From: Novosphingobium sp.
Lineage (GTDB): Bacteria; Pseudomonadota; Alphaproteobacteria; Sphingomonadales; Sphingomonadaceae
Direction of reading: 5' to 3'
Assembly: GCA_024236215.1 (NCBI GenBank)
Contig: JACKKX010000001.1
Span: 919,501 to 983,500 of the forward strand
DNA: 64,000 nucleotides
Below are positions 58,263-64,000 of this stretch, one piece after another (the first letter of the stretch is position 1; each line of letters starts with the position of its first letter). The notes under the pieces are model-generated. The model was not told where the DNA came from. It saw only the letters and a program-made list of their open reading frames with translations, and ran no database searches. The position numbers and the translations under genes are program-made.

Positions 58263-58676
58263 TTATGGCAGCAATCCCAGCAGCCGGGCCCGCGCAATTG
58301 CCTGGGTGCGGCTCTGCACCTCAAGCTTTTCAAACAGCCGGGCCACGTGGGTCTTGACCGTGTTGGGAGAAATGCCGAGGCGCCGCGCGATCACCTTGTT
58401 GGCATGGCCCAAGGCAAGCTGATCGAGCACCTCGACCTCTCGCGGGCTCATCCCCAGCGCCGCGATCGCCCGCTCGTTGCGCTCGAACGGACCGATCGCC
58501 GCACGCGGGGTCAACCGGTTGCCAAGCCAGATCCCCAGCCCGGCAAACAGCAGCGCCACACAGACCACATAGAGCGAGGTTGACCATGCGCGCGTGGCAT
58601 TGTGCCAGTCCATCCATTCGACCAGCAAGGCCAGCGCCGCCAGTGCCGCGCCATAAGGAAGCATCACCCGCATCAT
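58263..58676 (-). CDS. Membrane-anchored LuxR/GerE-type transcription regulator
   Basis: 137 residues. Two hydrophobic segments (about 5-20 and 32-52, LYVVCVALLFAGLGIWLG) precede a LuxR helix-turn-helix (about 72-137: LGMSPREVEVLDQLALGHANKVIARRLGISPNTVKTHV). There is no receiver or autoinducer domain, so it is a minimal membrane-tethered regulator. Start ATG at 58674-58676 follows CTAAGG. It is divergent from the ATP-grasp gene and precedes DUF4199. Confidence 0.88.
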   Translation of the reverse strand: MMRVMLPYGAALAALALLVEWMDWHNATRAWSTSLYVVCVALLFAGLGIWLGNRLTPRAAIGPFERNERAIAALGMSPREVEVLDQLALGHANKVIARRLGISPNTVKTHVARLFEKLEVQSRTQAIARARLLGLLP

Positions 58677-58748
58677 CGCGCGCCTTAGACCATGCCGCGC
58701 GGCGCGGCTCAAGTTGCGCGCACGGCCCGGCCCGCCTAGGGGCCGCAT

Positions 58749-59636
58749 ATGCCCAGAATCGCCTTTCTCGCCTGCCCCGATACGCTGCCCGGATCGCCCA
58801 CGCGCCGCGCCGACGCCTTCGAGCATGACCTGTTGCTGGCGGCGCTGCGCGAAGGGCTCGGCCCGCGCGGCGAGGTTCAGGACATCGACTGGCGCGCTCC
58901 GCTGGATCAGCTTGCCGCGTTCGACCTCGCCTATCTCGGTACGCCCTGGGATTACACCGAAGCCAAGGACGAATTCCTCGCCCGGCTCGAAGCTCTCGCC
59001 GCAGCGGGAGTGACGGTCTGCAATCCGGTCGAGGTGATCCGCTGGAATTCGGACAAGCTCTATCTGCGCGAGCTCGAAAAGCGCGGCGCGGACTCGATTC
59101 CGACGCTGTGGGCCGAAAGCGCCGGGCCGCAAGACCTGCTCGCCGCGTTCGACCATTTCGGCTGCGATCGGGTAGTGGTGAAACGCCGCGTCGGCGCGGG
59201 GGCCGTGGGGCAGGACAGTTTTGCCCGCGAAAGCCCGCCGCCGCCCGGCTGGCGGATCGACCAGCCGGCCATGATCCAGCCCTTTCTTCCCGCGATCCAG
59301 AACGAGGGCGAGCATTCGTTCATCTTCGTCGATGGCCGTTTCAGCCACGGCCTGATCAAGCGGGCGACCGGCGGCGATTACCGCATCCAGTCGCTCTATG
59401 GCGGGATCGAGGTGGCGGTCGATCCGGCCCCGGCCGACCGCCGCGCCGCCGAGGCAATCATGGCCATGTTGCCTTTTGGAGAAGCGCCGCTCTACGCCCG
59501 GATCGACATGGTCCGCCTACCCGGCGGCGAACTGGCGGTGATCGAGGCGGAACTGATCGAACCCTACCTCTACCCGCTGCAAGGCCCGGATTTCGGACGA
59601 CTGCTGGCGGACGCGATGCTCAGGCGGCTGGGCTAA
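58749..59636 (+). CDS. ATP-grasp ligase-like protein of unknown substrate
   Basis: 295 residues. The N-terminal subdomain (RIAFLACPDTLPG, DLAYLGTPWDYTE) and the ATP-grasp core (DRVVVKRRVGAGAVGQ, QPFLPAIQNEGEHSFIFVDGRFSH, and the metal site AVIEAELIEPYLY) match RimK/STAG-type ligases. It forms an amide bond in some small molecule or peptide with ATP. The neighbouring genes give no substrate. Its stop overlaps the ung stop by 4 bp on the opposite strand. Confidence 0.88.
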   Translation: MPRIAFLACPDTLPGSPTRRADAFEHDLLLAALREGLGPRGEVQDIDWRAPLDQLAAFDLAYLGTPWDYTEAKDEFLARLEALAAAGVTVCNPVEVIRWNSDKLYLRELEKRGADSIPTLWAESAGPQDLLAAFDHFGCDRVVVKRRVGAGAVGQDSFARESPPPPGWRIDQPAMIQPFLPAIQNEGEHSFIFVDGRFSHGLIKRATGGDYRIQSLYGGIEVAVDPAPADRRAAEAIMAMLPFGEAPLYARIDMVRLPGGELAVIEAELIEPYLYPLQGPDFGRLLADAMLRRLG

Positions 59637-60319
59637 ACCCGCCAGTCCACCGCGCCTCTTCCCCTGGCCTCGAGAAAGGCATTGGCCTTGCTGAAGTGGC
59701 GGCACCCGAACCAGCCCGAATGCGCCGAAAGCGGGCTGGGGTGCGGGGCGGTGAGCACCAGATGGTGTCCGCCGATCAGCCCGGGCACGCGTTCGGCCTT
59801 GCGCCGGGCATGGCTGCCCCAGAGCAGGAAAACGCAGGGTTCGGGCTTGGCCGCGACCGCCGCCACTACTGCATCGGTGATCGCCTCCCAGCCAAGCTTT
59901 GCATGGCTCGCGGGCTTTCCGTCTTCCACCGTCAGCGAGGCATTGAGCAGCAGCACGCCCTGCTCTGCCCAATGGGTCAGGTTGCCGTGATCGGGGATCG
60001 GCAGTCCAAGATCGGCGTGCAGCTCCTTGTAGATGTTGACCAGACTGGGGGGCACCCGCACCCCCTTCTCAACCGAAAAGCTGAGCCCGTGCGCCTGGCC
60101 GGCCCCGTGGTAGGGATCCTGCCCGAGGATCACCACCCTGACCCGGTCAAGCGGGGTCAGCGCGAGCGCCGCAAGCCGGGTTCCGCGCGGCGGGTAGATC
60201 CGTTTGCCCGCCGCTTCCTCGGCCTTGAGGAAACCGCCCAGCCGCCGCGCCTCCGCACTGGCGAGGACGGGGGCGAGAATCTCGCGCCAGGAATCGGGTA
60301 CCGCATCCTCGCTTGCCAT
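59633..60319 (-). CDS. ung: Uracil-DNA glycosylase, family 1
   Basis: 228 residues. The water-activating motif GQDPYHGAGQAHGLSFSV, the uracil-binding LLLNASLTVEDG block and the HPSPLSAHSGWFGC loop with catalytic His are all present. It removes uracil from DNA in base excision repair. Together with xthA elsewhere in the window it covers the first steps. The ATG is at 60317-60319. Confidence 0.96.
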   Translation of the reverse strand: MASEDAVPDSWREILAPVLASAEARRLGGFLKAEEAAGKRIYPPRGTRLAALALTPLDRVRVVILGQDPYHGAGQAHGLSFSVEKGVRVPPSLVNIYKELHADLGLPIPDHGNLTHWAEQGVLLLNASLTVEDGKPASHAKLGWEAITDAVVAAVAAKPEPCVFLLWGSHARRKAERVPGLIGGHHLVLTAPHPSPLSAHSGWFGCRHFSKANAFLEARGRGAVDWRV

Positions 60320-60383
60320 CTTGCTCCTCGTGCTACTGAGGGACTTTCCCTTGGGGCGCGATAAGCCTAAGCACTTTGCCGAT

Positions 60384-61004
60384 ATGGCTGTCTATCTCCA
60401 CGAAGAAGATCTCCCCGCAGGCGTGCTCGGCGATGGCCCGCTGGCGATCGATACCGAAACCATGGGTCTGCAGACCGCGCGTGACCGGCTGTGCGTGGTG
60501 CAGATTTCCGACGGACGCGGTGACGAGCATCTGGTGCGCTTTCGCCCGGGCTCGGACTATCCTGCACCCAACCTCAAGGCAGTTCTGTCCGATCCAGGTC
60601 GCCTCAAGCTCTACCATTTCGCCCGGTTCGATCTGGCTGCGATCGAACACTACCTGGGCGTCACCGCTGCGCCGGTGTTCTGCACCAAGATCGCCAGCAA
60701 GCTGGTGCGCACCTATACCGACCGGCACGGCCTCAAGGATCTGGTGCGCGAACTGCTGGGCAAGGAGCTGTCGAAGCAGCAGCAATCGAGCGACTGGGGC
60801 GGCGCGGTGCTGAGCGAGGCGCAGCTGGAATATGCCGCCTCCGATGTGCGTTATCTCCACGCCATGCACGCGGTTCTGGTCGAGCGGTTGCAGCGCGAGG
60901 GGCGCACCGAGCTGGCCCAGGCCTGCTTCGATTTCCTGCCCATGCGCGCGCGGCTCGATCTGGCCGGCTGGGCCGAAAAAGACATCTTCAGCCACGAAGC
61001 CTGA
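60384..61004 (+). CDS. rnd: RNase D-like 3'-5' exonuclease, no HRDC domain
   Basis: 206 residues with DEDDy motifs: AIDTETMGLQ (Asp23, Glu25), HFARFDLAAIEHYL, and YAASDVRYLHAMH containing the Tyr and Asp. It lacks the HRDC domains of E. coli RNase D, as is common in alphaproteobacteria. It matures tRNA or other small RNA 3' ends. A 12-bp gap separates it from lptC. Confidence 0.94.
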   Translation: MAVYLHEEDLPAGVLGDGPLAIDTETMGLQTARDRLCVVQISDGRGDEHLVRFRPGSDYPAPNLKAVLSDPGRLKLYHFARFDLAAIEHYLGVTAAPVFCTKIASKLVRTYTDRHGLKDLVRELLGKELSKQQQSSDWGGAVLSEAQLEYAASDVRYLHAMHAVLVERLQREGRTELAQACFDFLPMRARLDLAGWAEKDIFSHEA

Positions 61005-61016
61005 GGCAGAGCCGCG

Positions 61017-61661
61017 ATGACCCAAGCCGCCGACCTGATCCGCGACAAGCGACGCCTGTGGGCCGCGCCGGGGGGATCGCATGACCGGATGGTTGCCGTG
61101 CTGGCCAAATGGTTGCCCGGTGCGGTGGGGGTGGTTGCGGCGGCGATGATCGTTGGACCGCTGTTCCCGCGCGGCGAGGTGAGCTTCCTGCTCGATCGCA
61201 ACAAGGTGGCGATCACTACCGAGCGAGTGCGGGTTTCGGATGCGATGTACCGCGGGATCGACAGCCAGGGACGCCCCTTCACCGTCACCGCCGGCAATGC
61301 CGCGCAGGTTTCGACGGCCGATCCGCTGGTGCGGATGGAGGATCTGGCGGCGCGGATCAGGCTGGCAGACGGCCCGGCCGAACTGACCGCCAAAGGCGGC
61401 ACCTATGACTATGACCGCGAGCTGGTTGACGTTGCGGGGCCGGTGCAATTCACCGCAGCTGACGGCTATCGAATGACCACCAGTCACGTTTCAATCAACC
61501 TCAGGGACCGGCAAGTGATCGGCTCGGGAGGGGTAACCGGGTCAATCCCGGCCGGAACCTTCAGTGCGAACCGGATCCTCGCCGATCTTGGCGAGCGCAC
61601 CATAACCCTCGATGGAAACGCCCGGTTGCAGATGGCGCCGGGCAAGCTCAGGATGCCATGA
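61017..61661 (+). CDS. lptC: LPS export protein LptC
   Basis: 214 residues. A cytoplasmic N-tail with many Arg/Lys, a single membrane anchor at about 30-48 (GAVGVVAAAMIVGPLF), and an all-beta periplasmic domain with NAAQVSTADPLVRMEDLAARI and ELTAKGGTYDYD, which is the jellyroll seen in LptC/LptA. It bridges LptFGB to LptA. It overlaps lptA by 4 bp. Confidence 0.92.
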   Translation: MTQAADLIRDKRRLWAAPGGSHDRMVAVLAKWLPGAVGVVAAAMIVGPLFPRGEVSFLLDRNKVAITTERVRVSDAMYRGIDSQGRPFTVTAGNAAQVSTADPLVRMEDLAARIRLADGPAELTAKGGTYDYDRELVDVAGPVQFTAADGYRMTTSHVSINLRDRQVIGSGGVTGSIPAGTFSANRILADLGERTITLDGNARLQMAPGKLRMP

Positions 61662-62233
61662 TGGCCATACAGTCGATTCCCCGCTCTGCGCTCAAGTCGC
61701 TGCTCGTCGGCTTTGCCTTGGGCAGCGCCGCGCTGATCTCGATCTCGCAAACCGGCGCCCAGGCGATCGCCGGGCACAATTCGGACGCGCCGGTGAACTA
61801 TGCCGCCGACCGGATCGAGTTGCAGGACAAGGCCAACCGCGTGGTCCTTTCGGGCAATGTCGATATTTCTCAGGGTGGTCTTCGGCTCCAGGCGGCGCGG
61901 ACGACGGTGGCCTACACCGATGCCGGGGAACTCAAGATCCAGCGGATCGATGCGACCGGCGGGGTCCACGTCACCCGCGGCAACGAGAGCGCCCGCGGAG
62001 ATGTTGCAATCTACGATTTCAACCGCAGGATCATCACCCTTGTCGGCAACGTTGCCCTCAACCGGGGCGGCGATACGCTCAACGGCGGGCGGCTGGTGAT
62101 CGATCTGGCATCGGGCATCGCCAGCGTCGATGGGCGCGCGGGTGGCGGCTCTTCGGCGGTGGGCAGCCCGGTCGGCTCGTCCAAGAGCGGGCGCGTTTCG
62201 GGGACTTTTTCGGTTCCCAAGTCCGGCACCTGA
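61658..62233 (+). CDS. lptA: LPS export protein LptA (OstA-like)
   Basis: 191 residues with a signal peptide (about 1-38, ending QAIAG). The OstA repeats NYAADRIELQDKANRVVLSGNVDISQGGLRLQAAR and RGNESARGDVAIYDFNRRIITLVGNVALNRGGDTLNG are clear. It forms the periplasmic bridge for lipopolysaccharide. In most relatives lptB comes next, but here a nucleotidyltransferase gene follows 14 bp downstream. Confidence 0.93.
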   Translation: MMAIQSIPRSALKSLLVGFALGSAALISISQTGAQAIAGHNSDAPVNYAADRIELQDKANRVVLSGNVDISQGGLRLQAARTTVAYTDAGELKIQRIDATGGVHVTRGNESARGDVAIYDFNRRIITLVGNVALNRGGDTLNGGRLVIDLASGIASVDGRAGGGSSAVGSPVGSSKSGRVSGTFSVPKSGT

Positions 62234-62247
62234 TTCCCCTCTCGGTC

Positions 62248-63423
62248 ATGGAACGGCCCGAGCTCTGCCGCCTCTTGCTGGCTCTGGTCGGCACCAGGGA
62301 CGAAGCAGCGCCAGGCGAACTTGGGGCCGCCGACTGGGAGGCACTGGATTCGCTGGCCGAGGCGCACCGGCTGCAAGGGCTGCTGTACGCCAGGCAGCGT
62401 GACAATCCGGCGATCCCCGCCCCGGTCCGCGCAGGCTGGCAAGCGGCGCATCGCGGCAACGCGATGATGGCATTGGTGCAGCGCGCCGAGCTGGGCGAAA
62501 CGGCGCGTCTGTTGCAGGCCGGGGGAATCGATCCGCTTGTGCTCAAGGGTGGCTGGTTGGCCTGGAATGCCTATCCCGAAGCCGCTCAGCGCCCGCTGCG
62601 CGATATCGATCTGCTGTTGCCCGAATCCCGCTTTGTCGAAGGCTGGAACCTGCTCTGCGCCGCAGGCTATCGCGCTGCCGAGGCGCCCGATCTGCCGCTT
62701 GCGCAGTTGCTCGAGGTCGACAAGAGCCCGCCGCCCCTGATCGCGCCGCGCGGCACGCCGATCGAGCTGCACCTGCACGCATGGTTCCCTGAAGGCAGGC
62801 TGGAATATTTCAGCCCACCGCCCGACGATGCGGGCCTGTTTGCGCGCGCCTTGCGCGGCGGGGATGGCGTGCTCCACCCAAGCGCCGAGGACATGCTTGG
62901 GCATCTGGTGATCCATGCGCTCTACAGCCATCGGCTCGATTGCGGGCCGCTGCTGCTGTCCGACGTCGATTTCCTGCTCGCCAGCGGCGCGTTTGACTGG
63001 GACGCTTTCTGGAGCCGGGCCATGGCCGCGGGCTGGGCCGAAGGGGCGCGTCTGGTGCTCGATCTGGTTGCCCGGTATCGCGCGAGTGCCGCTGTCGGTC
63101 TGGCCATGGCGCCGGTTCCGCCTACCCCGCCCGAGTTGCTTGCAACCGCGCAGGAGCTTTTGCTGCAGGATCTCGACACCCGGTCCAGTGCCTCCTTTGC
63201 GGCCTCGGGGCTGGCCGGCGGACTGGCCAGCCTCTGGCCGCGCATCACCCGCCGCGTTTCAGCCGGGGAAGGGCCAGCTCACCACCGCGACAGCGCCGCC
63301 GAAGGGGGCTATCTCAAGTGGGCGGCAAACAGGTTGGGGCGCACTGTGGGCGATCTGCGCCGCGCGGATGTCCGCCGCCAGTCGCGCCAGCTTGCCCGGT
63401 TGAACCGTTGGCTGGCCCGGTGA
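62248..63423 (+). CDS. Nucleotidyltransferase-family protein of the polysaccharide cluster
   Basis: 391 residues. The NTP_transf_5-type core is visible as LKGGWLAWNAYPEAAQRPLRDIDLLLPE with the metal-binding DIDLL, followed by PIELHLHAWFPE and a helical C-terminal half (DMLGHLVIHALYSHRLD). Proteins of this type are recurrent beside exosortase and polysaccharide genes, with unproven activity. ATG at 62248 is 14 bp after lptA. The stop overlaps the next GTG start (GTGA). Confidence 0.82.
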   Translation: MERPELCRLLLALVGTRDEAAPGELGAADWEALDSLAEAHRLQGLLYARQRDNPAIPAPVRAGWQAAHRGNAMMALVQRAELGETARLLQAGGIDPLVLKGGWLAWNAYPEAAQRPLRDIDLLLPESRFVEGWNLLCAAGYRAAEAPDLPLAQLLEVDKSPPPLIAPRGTPIELHLHAWFPEGRLEYFSPPPDDAGLFARALRGGDGVLHPSAEDMLGHLVIHALYSHRLDCGPLLLSDVDFLLASGAFDWDAFWSRAMAAGWAEGARLVLDLVARYRASAAVGLAMAPVPPTPPELLATAQELLLQDLDTRSSASFAASGLAGGLASLWPRITRRVSAGEGPAHHRDSAAEGGYLKWAANRLGRTVGDLRRADVRRQSRQLARLNRWLAR

Positions 63424-64000
63424 AGCGCGCGAATATTCTGTTCGTCGGGCTCAACTACGCGCCCGAGCCGGTCGGGATCGGGCCCTATTCGCAGGGTCTG
63501 ACCCAGGCTCTCGTCGCGCGGGGCCACCGGGTCGAAGCCGTGGTTGGCAAACCCTATTACCCGCAGTGGCGGACCTATCCCGGCTTTGCCGGTGGCGGCT
63601 GGAGCACTGCCGTGGAGGAGGGGGTAACCGTCACGCGGTGCCCGCATTATGTTCCGGCCAATCCTTCCGGCGCAAGGCGGATCGCCCATCTGGCGAGTTT
63701 CGCGCTGTCGGCGCTGGGACCCGGCTTGAGGGCAGCCCTTCGCCCGGCGGAGGCGCGTCCGAAGGTTGTGGTTACCGTCGCTCCGGCGCTGCTCAGCGTG
63801 TTTACGGCCTGGCTGGCGGCGAAACTGGCCGGAGCCAGACTATGGATCCACGTTCAGGATTTCGAGGTCGAGGCCGCGCTTGCCACCGGTCTGCTGCCCG
63901 ACGCCGGTTGGGCAGCGCGGCTGTCGCGCTGGCTCGAAGCGCGCCTGCTGCGGCTGGGCGACAAGGTTTCGACGATCAGCCCGCAGATGTGCGCGAAACT
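63420..64000 (+). CDS. WcaI-type glycosyltransferase, partial (3' end outside window)
   Basis: 193 codons are visible from a GTG start at 63420. The N-terminal GT-B half begins NILFVGLNYAPEPVGIGPYSQ, typical of colanic-acid WcaI and similar GT4 enzymes. Later blocks are VGKPYYPQWR, VVTVAPALLSVFTA and DFEVEAALATGLL. The donor site lies beyond the edge. It is coupled with the nucleotidyltransferase gene by the GTGA overlap and belongs to a polysaccharide cluster that runs off the window. Confidence 0.9.
   Translation, partial: MKRANILFVGLNYAPEPVGIGPYSQGLTQALVARGHRVEAVVGKPYYPQWRTYPGFAGGGWSTAVEEGVTVTRCPHYVPANPSGARRIAHLASFALSALGPGLRAALRPAEARPKVVVTVAPALLSVFTAWLAAKLAGARLWIHVQDFEVEAALATGLLPDAGWAARLSRWLEARLLRLGDKVSTISPQMCAK

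Overview
The window looks like chromosomal DNA of a GC-rich alphaproteobacterium, most likely a member of Sphingomonadales (Erythrobacter, Novosphingobium or relatives). This rests on very dense gene packing with many ATGA/GTGA overlaps, a MetH split into two proteins behind an ArsR-methyltransferase regulator, an intracellular PhaZ, exosortase-A-type polysaccharide genes, and a short phenylalanine hydroxylase of alphaproteobacterial type. The taxonomic call is inference; no rRNA, tRNA, IS element, prophage, integron or CRISPR array is visible.

Layout. 1-4.0 kb: oligopeptidase B (cut by the window edge) divergent from an aminopeptidase P, then a VOC protein. 4.1-7.0 kb: secreted EF-hand protein leading into an OmpR/EnvZ-type two-component pair. 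7.0-11.3 kb: M1 aminopeptidase and a HerA-like ATPase on the minus strand. 11.4-15.4 kb: tightly coupled pabBC fusion, class I aminotransferase, pseudouridine synthase and ArfB. 15.4-22.4 kb: a six-gene minus-strand acyl-CoA catabolic operon (SDR, acyl-CoA dehydrogenase, CaiB CoA-transferase, thiolase, long acyl-CoA dehydrogenase, HTD2-type hydratase). 22.4-23.0 kb: two tiny lipoproteins. 23.1-28.7 kb: methionine cycle operon (ArsR-methyltransferase, metF, metH1, metH2) behind a perfect inverted repeat. 28.7-34.5 kb: serine hydrolase, recQ, a three-gene SPFH/ribbon-helix-helix/membrane-protein operon with its own inverted repeat, and a beta-helix protein. 34.5-38.4 kb: ribA, xthA, a candidate structured RNA with strong terminator, lolA, rpmG and a PPK2 kinase, all on the minus strand. 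38.4-46.3 kb: phenylalanine hydroxylase, uppP and an MsbA-like ABC exporter, phaZ, and a second fatty-acid type operon (MaoC, thiolase, CMD protein, DUF4126). 46.3-51.3 kb: exosortase-A-associated ligase with a micro-ORF, divergent glycosyltransferase, and a 701-residue repeat-bearing membrane protein. 51.5-58.7 kb: gltB-gltD, DUF4199 protein and a membrane-tethered LuxR regulator. 58.7-64 kb: ATP-grasp protein, ung, rnd, lptC, lptA, a nucleotidyltransferase and the start of a WcaI-type glycosyltransferase.

How genes work together: folate and methionine one-carbon genes (pabBC, metF, metH1/2), nitrogen entry (gltBD), two acyl-CoA degradation operons with phaZ-driven carbon release, and envelope or exopolysaccharide construction (uppP, ABC exporter, lolA, lptC/A, exosortase-associated genes) dominate. 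Most of the window is ordinary chromosome. The parts most worth pursuing are the SPFH/RHH operon and its operator, the methylsuccinyl/mesaconyl-CoA-like gene combination in the first catabolic operon, the intergenic RNA candidate upstream of xthA, and the micro-ORF and RQIF-repeat protein in the exosortase-associated cluster.
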